Shown here: one piece after another, positions 1 to 10,889 of the stretch
Layout: every line of letters begins with the position of its first letter
How positions within the stretch are numbered: the first letter of the stretch is position 1
NCBI RefSeq assembly: GCF_029931775.1
Contig: NC_079317.1
Coordinates: 67,301,895-67,365,894, forward strand
Length of the DNA stretch: 64,000 nt
Source: Euleptes europaea
Lineage: Eukaryota > Chordata > Lepidosauria > Squamata > Sphaerodactylidae
Reading direction: 5' to 3'
Program-made: the position numbers and the translations under genes
Notes under the pieces: model-generated
What the model was told of the DNA's origin: nothing
Databases searched by the model: none
Seen by the model: only the letters and a program-made list of their open reading frames with translations

Positions 1-25
1 CAACCCATGGTGGGATCCTATCAGT

Positions 26-233
26 AGGATTGCCAACCTCTAGGTACTAGCTGGAGATCTCCTGCTATTAAAACTGATCTCCAGCCAATAGAGAACAGTT
101 CACCTGGAGAAAATGGCCGCGTTGGCGATTGGACTCTATGGCATTGAAGTCCCTCCCCACCTCAAACCCTCCCCTCCTCATGCTCCGCCCCAAAAACCTC
201 CCACTGGTGGCAAAGAAAGACCTGGCAACCCTA
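26..233. mobile_element. Small non-autonomous DNA transposon (TTGCCA family)
   Basis: A short element of about 200 bp with inverted ends of the form AGGRTTGCCAACCTC on the left and GGCAACCCTA on the right. The interior carries the family signature 'cacctggagaaaatggc' and 'ctctatggcattgaag'. The same signature recurs near 390, 15998, 34370, 42674 and 45915, so this is a multicopy family in the window. There is no coding capacity. I assign it to DNA transposons because of the inverted ends; the superfamily is undetermined. Confidence 0.75.
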
Positions 234-389
234 CCTATCCATAATTGCCAGGTCATCTATGGTCAGTGGTAGTGTAAGTGATCTTACACCCACTCTGTTC
301 CCATTAAGTTTTTTTCCTATGTAACCAAATAGTAATTATTCATTTATAGAGAAGAAAATAAAGCAGTGATTTAGAGTCACTGATGGAGT

Positions 390-588
390 TAGGATTTCCA
401 AACCCTAGGTAGGGCCTGGCATTGTCTCCAGACTACACAGATCACTTTCCCTGCAGGAAATGACTGCTTGGACGATGGACTCTATGGTATCACCTCCCTA
501 CTGAGCTATGTCCCTTCTTGAAACTTAAATCTCCCCAGGCATTACCCCCAATCTCTAGGAATTTTCCAAGCCGGAGTATGCAACTCTA
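390..588. mobile_element. Diverged copy of the TTGCCA-family DNA transposon
   Basis: The end 'taggatttccaaaccctagg' and the interior 'gacgatggactctatgg' match the family seen at 26-233, but with much more divergence and degraded right end. It reads as an old copy of the same non-autonomous element. No ORF of interest. Confidence 0.5.
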
Positions 589-686
589 AATGGAGTGAGA
601 GTTAAATGTGTTTCTTGCCGTAGTGATCAATGTCCCCAGCAACTGATAATGAAGCCTCCTCCTACTTGTGCAGTGTCATTCTAAAT

Positions 687-1047
687 CGAGGGTCCCCAGT
701 GTGGTGCCCTTAGGTGCAATGGTGCTCACCAACACCTTTCCTGGCACCTGCCAAGTGTTTTCAGAAAGTGGGTGGGGCCGGGTGGGGCTTTTTCCCAGCA
801 AGGCTTCTGATTGGCCACTGGTATTTCATTGGCTGTGCAGATTTTAAAAAAAAATGCTTTGGTAGCAGCTGCCACCACAGCCAAGGATCTTCACTGTGCG
901 ACTGAAAGTAAGCTGTGGTGGCCACTCTGTGACTAGCTCTACCTCCCGCGACAGCCATTTTGGGGCAGTCATTTTGTGGTAGTGTCCACCATGTTGTGTT
1001 AGAATTCCAAAGGTGCTCACAGGCTCAAAAAGGGTTGGAAATCCTTG
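687..1047. mobile_element. Non-autonomous hAT-type DNA transposon
   Basis: The left end reads cgagggtccccag and the right end, reverse complemented, reads caaggatttccaaccc, which are imperfect inverted repeats of the 'cagggGTCCCCAACC' type common in squamate hAT elements. An exact 8-bp target duplication, TTCTAAAT, lies at 679-686 and 1048-1055. Eight-base duplications are the hAT hallmark. The interior is non-coding. Confidence 0.75.
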
Positions 1048-1109
1048 TTCTAAATTCTTATCTTTGGTTACCCGAATATCACGGAATATCGTGATCTTGG
1101 ACAGATAGG

Positions 1110-1312
1110 TAAGAACATAAGAAGACTAAAAGGCCCATGGCCCTTTTAGTCCAGCATCCTGTTTCACACAGTGGCCAAACAGTTGCCCTACAGCACCAGC
1201 AAATAGGGCCCAGAGGCCAAGGCCCTGACCTGATGTTGTTTCCTAGCACTGGGTTTCAGAGGTTTACTGCCTCTGGATATGGAGGTTCCTTTTACTAGAC
1301 ATGGCTGGTAGC
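1110..1312 (-). mobile_element. CR1 LINE 3' end fragment
   Basis: The sequence starts 'aagaacataagaagac', the reverse complement of the CR1 3' terminus, and continues with the conserved 'ctgtttcacacagtggcc' block and 'tactgcctctggatatgg'. It matches, in the same orientation, the better preserved CR1 copy near 46.3 kb. Next to it (about 1315-1365) is a scrap of the TTGCCA family ('ccagtgggaaac'). Confidence 0.7.
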
Positions 1313-1365
1313 TAGCATTGCCAGGTCCTCTGTGGCAACCAGTGGGAAACTTACTTTGCTTGAAG

Positions 1366-4300
1366 AACCCTCAGTCTAATGACATCACTCCCATGTGTAT
1401 TTGAAAATTAAAGATAATAAACATGTGTAATAACTATAATAATAGCTATAAGAAAGAAAGAGGCTCAAAAGCAGAGAAGTAAAGAAAAGACAAATTCATT
1501 TATTTCAATTTGATTTAGATTCACCTGACTATCTAGATTGCATTGCTGGTCTGCTCTGCATCAATCCATATTAATGAAATAAAAAATATTTTCCCATCAA
1601 ATATGAATAGCAACAAAATTTATTCTAAAGACATAGAGAATGCCAATGATATGATTCTTTTCCCTCATTGAAAAGTCTGAAGAGAAAGCTATAGAGTTGT
1701 GGCTTCTAAAATGATTCATTGAAGCAGAAACCACTTTCTTTTCCTTTGAAAAAATATGCATTTTTCCTGCTCATCCATCCAGGTTTCTTGTAATGAGGTT
1801 ACTTGAGGCTATCATTCATTAAGCTTTGCTGATCATCAGCAGATTGTGCGGAATCAATTTATGCATCCCCAAATGGGAATCTTCCTCCCCACTGTTTAAG
1901 CCAAATGAGGAATGCCACCGCTGAATCATGGAGGCAGGTCAGCTGAGTATTAGCATGCTTTCAATTACATAGTTATTAATTCCATTAAACAATGGAAAAT
2001 CATAGCCCTGGCAACAGGCTTCCCATTATACACATCATATTTGAATGCTACACTAGGATTCTCATAGTCTCCTGAATTTTAAGGAAGAGAGTAAAAAGAA
2101 AAGACAAGACAGAAAAGAAAAGTTTCAATGTCCAAGTTAAAGCAGCAACTGCTATGCAGAAAACTCTTTGATACACAGCTGTACTTGTTATCTGCATGTT
2201 CTGAACCAAGGGCCAATTCACGCTTTCCTCACTAACATTGTGTGAAACCTGGAACATTGCGTGAAATGTGCAAAACATTAGCTGATGTGCAAGGTGGCCC
2301 AATTTCCACTTCTTTCTCCCTCATTAAATGACATTGGAAATCATGCACACCAAAGCTATGGATGCCTTATATGTGTGGTACGTCAAGAAACAGTACTATT
2401 TATTAGCTTTTTTCTCATTATCCAAGAGGGAAATATACATTCAGAGGTTACTCGTGGTAACATTGCTGTTATGTTCTTAATCTTTATTGGGGCAATGGCG
2501 CAATAAATGTACTACTACTACATTCAGAGGAAATGTGCTTCCACATCTTTAATATCAAATAAAACTCTGGAATGAAGTAGATACGTAGGTGAGGATTGAT
2601 GCCGCATATTGTTGCACACAGCGCCATTTTGCATTGCCCTAATTTGGGTTTTGTATTTAATGCACATCAGTGCTTCCCCCCCACCCCCAAAGAAAGGTGC
2701 TGGTACTCATATGAGACTGCACCGATTTCTCCATCAGCCCCCCAAAAGGTGCCGGTATTCAGTACCAGTACCACCACACACACAAAAACCCTGATGCACA
2801 TGTCACCTGTCACATCAGCATAAAACACAACCCTGGAACTGGAAGATCAGCTGCAAGGAGGACTGGTCACTGGTACCTTTAATAATTGTGAAGAAGAGTG
2901 AATTCTAAGAAGTTCCAGGGAAGAAAAGTAATATGCTGATATTCCCTCTTCTACGAGACTGCTAAAAGTATGAGAGACCTGTCCTCCTTTGCGCCTGATC
3001 CTTTTAGATTGGCAATGGCTATAATGATAAGTTCTAAAGCACCATAAAAAACTTGCATGAAACTGAGCAATCCGAAGCCAGAAGTGGAGGAACCAGGATG
3101 CTGCAGTACTGACGTGAAATGTGGCAATAAGCTTGTCTATGGTAGATGTGGGTCAAGAATCTTTGTCTTTCCAAAAGTGCCGAAAAAATCCCAAATCTGC
3201 TAATTTGTAGTACTGTCAAAATGTGTGCAGGTGTCAGGTGCAGCAGCACTGGTATTTGTGGTATTGTGGTAATGCAAATTTGTGGTACTAAAACATTAAC
3301 TGCAATTGCCCATAGCGATCCCTTTTGATTGTAGCTACAGGGTCCAATTTCATTTAGCTGATATGATTTTCAATGTCTTCTCACATTTCCAATCAACTTT
3401 AAAAATTAGCAAGGGAAAGGAGGTAATTGGGCCATTACCTAGGAGAATAGTTCTTTGAACCAAACTGGAACCTTTGAAAACAATAAGAAAAGTACTTTTC
3501 AATCTTCTTCGAACTGGCAGGAGAAACATTTGGATTCTATTCTCCTCTGGCACTGAAGCATTCTATTTGCTTCAGAAAAAAATGCACTATTTAATACAAT
3601 TTCTCTTGTATGTCACCAGTTCAGGGCTCATTCACATACATTATTTAAGCTAAGATGCTTTAAGTGTATCACCAAGATGTTTAAATATGGATATGTCTTT
3701 TTATCATGTATCTTACAGGTAAACATCTCAATACTATGATGGGCTTCCACTTACTATTGCAGGTAGCATCTTCATAGTATTTGAAATGGCCCTCAAGTAA
3801 ATTGTAGTCAATATATTGTAGTGATATAGACACAAGCACACTGCACAGTTGTACCCAGTCCTGTCTTTAATTTCATGTAGTCCTGTCTTTAATTTCATCC
3901 CTTATGTATTGAATAAAAATAGTCCAAACATGTATGTTTTTCCGTTATACCTCACTCTGAGAAATGGGTTGATTTTGGCACGGTCACATATTCTGTATTA
4001 CTTGGAGAGTAGAGATTATCATGATGCAGACAGGCTTTTTATTCCTAATTTTTCCTGCTATTTGGTGGGGGTTCAAGGCAACATTATAGTATCTTACTTT
4101 TTAATACCTTAAATTATGTGACAGTGCAAAATGTGATATCCCATGTTGCAGTAATGATCTGAAAACACTACCATATATAAGCTTATTTGGGACTCTATCT
4201 AAATATTAGAAGGAAATATGATTTCCTGACAATACTCAGCCTAAAATATGACTAGTTCCTGTTGTTTTTCAGGTTTAGCAGAGCCTGAAAGGGTTAAAGC

Positions 4301-5392
4301 TGAAACAGTTGCAAGTGGTGTGTTTCTTTTTGTGCCATCTGAAGTGGGGAAAATGGTCACAGTCAGTTAGTCACATCAATGAATACTCCAAAACACATCT
4401 GTAGACTAAGCAAAAGAGTTTGCCTGCTTGTCTTCTTTCTGTGATACAAAACAGTCAAAGAAGAATCCACAAGTGCTGATTTCTGAATCTCGATTTTGGT
4501 GAAAATATATCAGTAAGAAGTAAAAGCCTCCATCACTCAGGTAGGTCCCAAAACCATCATATCTTACCCAAATGCAAATTAAAAAAGAAAAAAGAAATCG
4601 TTTGAGAAATGGTATTTGCACACCTCAGCACTAGCGCGGCTAAGAATGAGAGAGAGCAGCCTAGAAATGGGTAACTACAAAGAGTTTGGGTGTTGTATTG
4701 CCTTTTCTTGGTAATAGAAAACTGGCCTGGGGTTTTGTCTTGAAATCCTGGGGATTTTTAAAGGGAAGTTTTATGTGTAAAAGTGGGGCAGTTTTGTCTC
4801 AAATTTCTTCCCATCTACATATCACTAAAGATCAGCATCATGGCCCCACACATACATGCACACACTCCTTATAATGGTTTAATTCACATTAATTCTCTGA
4901 CATGAAATTAAGAAACAGACAATCACTGGCATATATCTGAAATGAAGTCTTTGTTTGCACAGTAGTTTGCACACATACTTTCCTTTACCTGTGTCTTTTT
5001 AGTATTTTCTCAATAGCAGACCTTCCACGCAGATCACATGCAATACTAATGCCAAATAAATTGAAATTACAAGTGATAGTAGTAATAGGACTAGTAATGT
5101 GAAGAAGAAGGATAAAGATAAGAATAACGAAAAGAAGATTGGAAGTTACAGGATTTTTCTACTTCGATCTGAAAAAATGTAACTTCACAAAGTAGGTTGC
5201 TATCTGATTAGATGAATATCTGCAGTTACTAAATTACTAGTGATTCCAGTTGAATGGTGATAATTTGGCAGTTAATCAGAAAGCACTATTATTGAAATCT
5301 ACCCCATTTGGACCAAAAAAATTATATGCAAGACTGGTGTTACTTGTTTTTCTATTTTAAGAAACAGTAGTTTTGACACTATGTGTTCCTTC
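1366..5392. other. Non-coding DNA, no gene or repeat recognised
   Basis: About 4 kb upstream of RAG2 with no ORF that resembles a protein family and no repeat I can name. It is AT-rich with ordinary low-complexity patches, for example GAA/GAT-rich sequence near 5100-5150. In mammals the IFTAP gene and RAG2 5' untranslated exons lie on this side of RAG2, but I could not recognise either here. Confidence 0.5.
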
Positions 5393-5400
5393 TTCTAGAC

Positions 5401-5846
5401 CAGTGGTTCCCAAAGTGGGCAGTACCACCCCCTGGGGGGGGGATTACCTAGGGGGGCACTAAGAGGCAAGAGGGAAGCAGGGGGCGCTAGAGGCAGGGCT
5501 CCTTCAACTGTGTTGTTCACTAATTTACAATAGATCAAGCTATGGCACCCTGCTGGCAAATTTGGTGGAAACTATCAGAATTTCCCCCCAGACTTTGAAG
5601 AGCTGGTACCACTGGATCAAGTTCATCAGTTTTGTTGAATCAATTTCAACTAAAAAGTTTTAATTTGATTTTGAACAGATGTGCAATTAATTGTTACTGT
5701 TTTGAAATTTTACTGTTATTATCTTCTTTAGTGAGTCATGCAAACCCCTATTTTGAATAAGGCTTTTTATAGGATAGGGTAGGGGGCGCTGGGGTTGTGT
5801 TTGTGGAACCAAGGGGGCGGTGGGCCGAAACGTTTGGGAACCACTG
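5401..5846. mobile_element. hAT-type non-autonomous DNA transposon with intact target duplication
   Basis: The terminal inverted repeats are clear: CAGTGGTTCCCAAA at the left and TTTGGGAACCACTG at the right. An exact 8-bp target duplication TTCTAGAC sits at 5393-5400 and 5847-5854. This combination is diagnostic of the hAT superfamily. The 446-bp interior has no transposase and contains G-rich 'gggggcgct' stretches near both ends, so it must have been mobilised in trans. Confidence 0.92.
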
Positions 5847-5854
5847 TTCTAGAC

Positions 5855-6877
5855 AAATGAATTCCCTGAGAATAAAAAGGCCTCTCTCCTTATTCCCCAA
5901 CACAGTTCTTATGTGTCTACTTTTCAAAAAAATTATTTTGGCAAGACTATTCAGACATAGACTTTTTTTTTTTAATTTACCAGCTATTATATTAATCAAA
6001 GTCTTCATTTCATTTGCTAAGATAAAAACAGAACCCTTCAGTGTTTCTAAATATCCAGAGAAGTACTGTAAACTAAACTGAAATGATGGCACAGTGCTGA
6101 GGCGGGGGGAGAGTTACTTTTTTCCCCATTTTGTTTTTCAGTACATTCCCCTCCCAGCTGCTAGTAGTTTCAGTATGGGGAAAAAAAGAAGACAAGGCAT
6201 CCCTATTGTACCTGTATGTTCTCCTATTGCAACTTGGGGAAAGCAAATGCTATTCAAGAAAAATAGTACAAGGGAAAAGTATTAGCATATACACATTGCA
6301 GCCAGACTCCCAATTCGTCTCTTCCCTCCACAGCTGCTGGAGGATCGAGTATGGATCCCCAATGTAGCATGCATTTTACTCATGAAATGAGTAACTGACC
6401 ATTCTGGACCTAGTTTGGGCAACCCCAACACATGGTTGATCACGCAGACGTGCAGTCTACCCTCAAGCTTTAAGGCAGCAGGGTTCAGCATGACTGGTAA
6501 TGTTGAACCCAGTTAACTCCGCGCACACCACTGTAACCTATGAAATCCCCAAGAACCACCTGGATGTCATAAATGTTGAATGTATTGACTGTTTGAGACA
6601 AATATGCACTGTGTAATTTGCCTTGAATCTCAGTGCGAAAGGCAGACGATAAATGATGTAAATAAATAAATAAATAAATAAATAGCTCAGTAACTCAGTA
6701 ACTGCCACCCTGTGGAACAATTCTAAGTGACCTCTGTGGGGAAACTGTCATGTACAATTTTCTAAATTCTGGACAAATAATCATAAATAATAATATGGTA
6801 ATGCATGGCTTAGGTTTCTCCCTGGTTCTTGGTCCTCAGGACTTGGAAATGCATTTCCTTGAAACTATCCCTTACAC
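5855..6877. other. Non-coding DNA with a LINE-like 3' tail
   Basis: Mostly unremarkable. The part near 6610-6684 ('tgccttgaatctcagtg' followed by a TAAA repeat) resembles the 3' end of a squamate LINE, with the simple tail (taaa)n at about 6656-6684. Nothing else recognised. Confidence 0.45.
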
Positions 6878-6952
6878 AGTGCAGACCTCAGCAGAGTTAT
6901 ACCCTTCTAAATCCATGCACTTAAAAGGGTGTCGCTCTGTTCGGGACAGCAC
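6878..6952. mobile_element. Short palindromic element (about 75 bp)
   Basis: The arms 'cagagttatacccttctaa' and 'ttaaaagggtgtcgctctg' are imperfect inverted repeats. They are related to the similar palindrome at 53244-53326. It looks like an old, tiny foldback DNA element. No coding content. Confidence 0.5.
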
Positions 6953-7421
6953 TATTTAGGTTTTAAAGCATAATTGATGTCAGGAATATAAATAATTCAG
7001 GTGAACAATTTTTTAACTTAAAAAAACTGTGAACTCATATGCAGGGAAAGTGAAGACAGAAGAACTATTTGTGGAACGTTCTACACACTACAACACTTGC
7101 AGTATGTAAGACTCACCTTTTTAAAAAAAATTGTGAATTTACAATGAAGTAAGTTAACAAAAGGGCTTTAAATATGGATAGCAATTAAAAATATATGAGG
7201 ATGAAAAGACAGGGATAACTGATTTAGGACAAGGATTATTTCTTGCTTGTGAAGAAATGAGCTCCTTTCCATATTCTTACAGCACATTTTGCAATTGTTC
7301 ATCTCCATTTGAATTGCAAATGCAAAAGATCTTTTGGGGCCACAAAACCTTAATGCTCCAGGCTCAGAATTTAGAAACAAAAAGAATATTAGCTCAATGT
7401 AAACTTGGAAAGGCTTCTAAA

Positions 7422-7525
7422 GATAAAGGTAAAAATAGTTCCCTGTGCAAGCACTGGGTCATTACTGACCCATGGGGTGACATCACATCCTAGTGTTTAC
7501 TAGGCAGACTATATTTACGGGGGAT
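7422..7525 (-). mobile_element. Sauria-like SINE fragment
   Basis: The stretch from 'aaaggtaaaaatagttccc' through 'gcactgggtcatt' and 'catggggtgacatcacatcc' matches the 3' portion of the longer, better preserved copy at 52779-53072. It has the same orientation: the SINE 3' tail lies at low coordinates. The tRNA-related head is missing. Confidence 0.65.
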
Positions 7526-7576
7526 CACAGGACATGCACAGAGTAATAACCATATGGGTCAGTGGGCTTCCAGTGG

Positions 7577-7825
7577 GAGCGCCAGCGTGGTGTAGTGGTT
7601 AAGAGCGGTGGTTTGGAGTGATGGACTCTGATGTGGTGAACTGGATTTGTTTCTCCACTCCTATGCATGAAGCCAGCTGGGTGACCTTGGGCTAGTCACA
7701 GCTCTCTCAGCCCCACCTAACTCACAGGGTGTCTGTTGTGGGGAGGGGAAGGAGACTGTAAACCGGTTTGATTCTTCCTTAAGTGGTAGAGAAAGTCGGC
7801 ATATAAAAAGCAACTCTTCTTCTTC
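7577..7825 (+). mobile_element. tRNA-derived SINE (GTGGTGTAGTGGTTAAGAGC family)
   Basis: It begins with an A-box-like GTGGTGTAGTGGTTAAGAGC, as in a tRNA-derived SINE. It continues through the family body ('gaccttgggctagtcacag', 'ggtgtctgttgtgggg') and ends with 'ggcatataaaaagcaactc' plus a TTC repeat tail. The head is rearranged relative to the long form at 49561. This is one of at least six copies in the window. Confidence 0.85.
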
Positions 7826-8173
7826 CCTCAGCAGAGCTGTCCTGACAGAACTGTTCCCTTCCCCCTCCTCACTGCATCCCACCAGCCCATGTGGCTATCA
7901 GTCCACATGACTCCCACATCTTTAGGTATCAACTTTCCCAGGATCTGATGGGACTGCTGAGAAGAAAGGAAAGTGGGGAAGATCTGTGATCCATATATAA
8001 GCAGATAGCTGTCTATCAGAAGCTCTCATAAAGGGCACACCTTGATAACCTTCTTTTTCCTTACTTCTCTTTTCTTTGAACACGGAGTAAGGGATGTCAT
8101 GTGATGATGATGATATCCTCACTGGCTTATTTTTCTCTGCTTCTGTGAAGGGCACTTAAAGCCATGTCTGTGA

Positions 8174-8421
8174 ATAGGCTTGCCATCTGCCCACTGGGGA
8201 TGGGGCATCTCCCTTCCCAGCTCCTGTTGCACTCTGGTTGCCGACAGGACAGAAGAAGAAAAAACCATCAGACGACAGTGTTACATCAGTTCAGGGAAAA
8301 ACCTAGAAGTGACATCACACCTCTGTAGGAATTACCAAAACTCTATGGTAAAACCTACTGGCGTTCCCTTATCCCCACCCGCCTGGACTCCTGCTTGTTG
8401 CCATCTGGCTGGCATCCCTAC
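8174..8421. mobile_element. Degenerate small DNA transposon
   Basis: Weak inverted ends (taggcttgccatc and ggcatcccta) enclose a body containing 'gaagtgacatcacacctc'. That motif recurs near 45.7 kb ('gaagtgacgtcacacttcc'), which supports an interspersed family. Ends are eroded, so limits are approximate. It lies within 300 bp of the RAG2 splice acceptor. Confidence 0.4.
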
Positions 8422-8721
8422 CTGTGTATGTTCACCTTTTTTCATGAGTCCTGACCTTGTTCTATACAGCAGTGCAATTGTAATTAAATAGGCATACCTT
8501 GTTCTGCTGTTTGATTTCACATAGCTTTCTTATTTTGTGGCTCTCATCGCATTTTTCAAAGGTACTACTTCTAATGATACTGTGATGACAGACGTTATCT
8601 AATATGTTCAGCCACTTAGCCAAGTAATTACTGACTTAATTACCCTCAGCCTGTATGTGCAATCATCTTCTGGTTCTCTTTTTCAGATATCGGTAATACT
8701 GTGGCCTGCTTGACAGAGAAG

Positions 8722-10296
8722 ATGTCTCTTCAGATGATACCAACTATTAACAACTCTTCCCTGATCCAACCAGGATTTTCTTTGCTGAACTTCAATGGCC
8801 AAGTTTTCTTGTTTGGACAGAAAGGCTGGCCAAAGAGGTCCTGTCCTACTGGGGTTTTCCTTCTTGATTTCAAAAAGGATGAGCTCAAACTGAGGCCAGC
8901 GTCCTTCTCCAAAGATTCCTGCTACCTTCCCCCTTTGCGTTACCCTGCGGTCTGCACAATGAAAAGCAGTACGGAGGCTGAGAAAGGCCAGTACATCATC
9001 CATGGAGGGAAAAATCCAAACAATGAACTTTCTGATAAATTGTACATCATGAACATAGCAAGCAAAACTAGCAAGAAATCCACCTTTAGATGCATTGAGA
9101 AGGAATTGGTTGGAGAGATCCCTGAAGCTAGATACGGCCATACAGTTGATGTGGTTTATAATCAAGGGAAAAAAATGATTGTTATAGTGGGAGGGAGGTC
9201 ATACATGGCTCTTGGACAAAGGACCACAGAAAACTGGAACAGAGTGGTCGACTGCATGCCACAGATTTTTCTGGTTGACCCTGAGTTTGGATGCTGTACT
9301 TCATACGTTCTCTCAGAACTTCAGAGTGGATTCTCTTTTCATCTCTCCCTTGCCAGAAATGATACCATCTACATCATAGGGGGCCATTCCATTGAAACTA
9401 ACACCAGACCTCCAAACCTCTATAAGATAAAAATTGATCTCCCCATAGGCAGCCCGGCTGTGAACTGCTGTGTCTTGTCTGGGGGGATTTCGGTTTCCAG
9501 CGCCATTGTGTCACAGGTGAAAGAAAATGAATTTGTCATTGTTGGGGGTTACCATTCTGACAACCAGAAAAGAATGGTTTGTAATACAATAAACCTAGAA
9601 GATAACAAGATAGTGATAATGGGAAGGGAGGCACCAGAATGGACCCCAGATATCAAGCACTGCAAGATATGGTTTGGGAGTGATATGGGAAATGGAATTG
9701 TACTGCTCGGTATACCAGGGGACAACAGGCAGTTAAATTTAGATGCAAATTATTTTTATATGTTGAGATGCAAAGAAGTAGGAGAAAGTGAGCAGGACTC
9801 TGAAGAGATGACCCAAGTATGCAGTCAAAGTTCTACAGAAGATCCAGGAGATTCCACTCCTTTTGAAGATTCAGAGGAATTTTCTTTCAGCTTTGACAGT
9901 ATCAGCTATATTGATACTCATAATGAAGATGATGAAGAAGATGAGTCAGAAGGCTACTGGATCACCTGCTCTAAAAGCTGTGATGTTGATATCAATACCT
10001 GGGTGCCCTTCTACTCAACAGAGCTCAACAAGCCAGCAATGATCTTCTGTTCAAATGGAGACGGCCATTGGGTCCATGCCCAATGCATGGAACTGTCTGA
10101 GAACATGTTGCTTCACCTTTCTCAGGTAAATGTCAAATACTTCTGCAATGAACATGTACCTTTCACCAGGGATCTGCAAACTCCCAAGGAGAAGATACCA
10201 GTGGAAAAGCAACCAATGAAAGCATTGCGCAGGAGAACCCCCATGAAGATAGCCACTCCTATGAAAAAGTCCTTTATCCGAAAACTATTTGAATAG
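8722..10296 (+). CDS. RAG2: V(D)J recombination-activating protein 2 (RAG2)
   Basis: RAG2 is the regulatory partner of RAG1 in the lymphocyte nuclear recombinase that cuts at recombination signal sequences. The product is 524 residues, close to the 527 of human. I chose the ATG at 8722 because MSLQMI matches the conserved N-terminus; the open frame extends 5' through a GTG at 8701 that is not a likely start. Residues 1 to about 350 form the six-bladed kelch-like propeller (GG motifs such as IHGGK, VGGRS, IGGHS, VGGY). An acidic hinge at about 365-409 (EDDEEDESE) follows. The C-terminal PHD finger runs from about 411 to 478 with zinc ligands C416, C420, C443, H449, H452, C455, C475, H478. Y412 and W450 are the predicted H3K4me3 pocket. 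T487-P488 corresponds to the CDK-regulated degradation site. The reading frame is intact. It is convergent with RAG1. Confidence 0.98.
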   Translation: MSLQMIPTINNSSLIQPGFSLLNFNGQVFLFGQKGWPKRSCPTGVFLLDFKKDELKLRPASFSKDSCYLPPLRYPAVCTMKSSTEAEKGQYIIHGGKNPNNELSDKLYIMNIASKTSKKSTFRCIEKELVGEIPEARYGHTVDVVYNQGKKMIVIVGGRSYMALGQRTTENWNRVVDCMPQIFLVDPEFGCCTSYVLSELQSGFSFHLSLARNDTIYIIGGHSIETNTRPPNLYKIKIDLPIGSPAVNCCVLSGGISVSSAIVSQVKENEFVIVGGYHSDNQKRMVCNTINLEDNKIVIMGREAPEWTPDIKHCKIWFGSDMGNGIVLLGIPGDNRQLNLDANYFYMLRCKEVGESEQDSEEMTQVCSQSSTEDPGDSTPFEDSEEFSFSFDSISYIDTHNEDDEEDESEGYWITCSKSCDVDINTWVPFYSTELNKPAMIFCSNGDGHWVHAQCMELSENMLLHLSQVNVKYFCNEHVPFTRDLQTPKEKIPVEKQPMKALRRRTPMKIATPMKKSFIRKLFE

Positions 10297-10412
10297 GTTC
10301 ACACTGGGATTAACTTTTTAGCTGAGACACAGCACTGATATCCCGAACCAAAGACTGCTTCCTACTAGTGCTTTGATTGTTCTTTCATTTTAATGGATTT
10401 TTTTTCTAGATT

Positions 10413-10418
10413 AATAAA
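10413..10418 (+). terminator. RAG2 polyadenylation signal
   Basis: Canonical AATAAA hexamer 117 nt after the RAG2 stop codon, in an AT-rich context, followed by T- and GT-rich sequence. It is the nearest good signal, but distal alternative sites cannot be excluded. Confidence 0.65.
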
Positions 10419-10585
10419 GTGTAAACTTCAGTTTGGGTTATAAAAGCCTTTATACTACCTAGCAGAGATGTACACAGAAATTTTCTCCAGATTGTTTTTG
10501 GTTCATTTGTTTAATTAGTTTTACTCATTATATTTTAAATGGTTATTATTACACCTGTTTGGACTCGTTATTTTATTTGGACTCT

Positions 10586-10876
10586 AAATATTGTCGAAGG
10601 CTTTCACAGTCAGAGTTCATTGGTTCTTGTAGGTTATCCTGGCTGTGTGACCGTGGTCTTGGTATTTTCTTTCCTGACGTTTCACCAGCAGCTGTGGCAG
10701 GCATCTTCAGAGGAGTAACACTGAAGGACAGTGTCTCTCAGTGTCAAGTGTGTAGGAAGAGTAATATATAGTCAGAAAGGGGTTGGGTTTGAGCTGAATC
10801 ACAGCTGCTGGCGAAACGTCAGGAAAGAAAATACCAAGACCACGGTCACACAGCCCGGATAACCTATACGAACCAA
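10586..10876. mobile_element. Inverted dimer of a Penelope-type terminal repeat
   Basis: Left arm (from 'ttgtcgaaggctttcac' through 'ggttatcctggctgtgtgac' and 'cctgacgtttcaccagc') recurs inverted in the right arm ('gctggcgaaacgtcagg' to 'cacacagcccggataacc'). An exact 13-bp target duplication TTATTTGGACTCT flanks it at 10573-10585 and 10877-10889. The 'gtcgaaggctttcac' repeat is widespread in squamates; I attribute it to terminal repeats of Penelope-like elements from memory of that family. The two arms point outward from a roughly 80-bp unpaired centre. The element is non-coding. Confidence 0.75.
10673..10713 (-). ncRNA. Hammerhead-ribozyme-like motif in Penelope repeat arm
   Basis: On the minus strand this reads CCU, then CUGAAGA (fits the CUGANGA core box), a GCC/GGU-closed hairpin, GAAA, then CGUC followed by AGG that can pair with the initial CCU. 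This is the order of a type I hammerhead with a minimal stem III, as known for Penelope-like elements. There is one extra base between the core box and stem II, and stem I is short, so activity is uncertain. Confidence 0.45.
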
Positions 10877-10889
10877 TTATTTGGACTCT

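Larger units (their letters stand above)
8687..10430 (+). other. RAG2: RAG2 coding exon (acceptor to poly(A) region)
   Basis: A pyrimidine tract ending in CAG at 8684-8686 is the splice acceptor, leaving a 35-nt untranslated leader before the ATG at 8722. The stop codon ends at 10296. A canonical AATAAA lies at 10413-10418, about 120 nt downstream, so a very short 3' UTR is possible. Upstream non-coding exons are expected from other vertebrates but were not identified. The 3' limit given is inferred from the poly(A) signal. Confidence 0.75.

Noticed and set aside
1-8680. IFTAP or RAG2 untranslated exons upstream of RAG2
   Set aside because: Expected from mammalian synteny, but no matching peptide or convincing exon could be found in the sequence.
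8683-9165. 160-codon minus-strand frame overlapping RAG2
   Set aside because: Antisense shadow of RAG2; no domain and no independent support.
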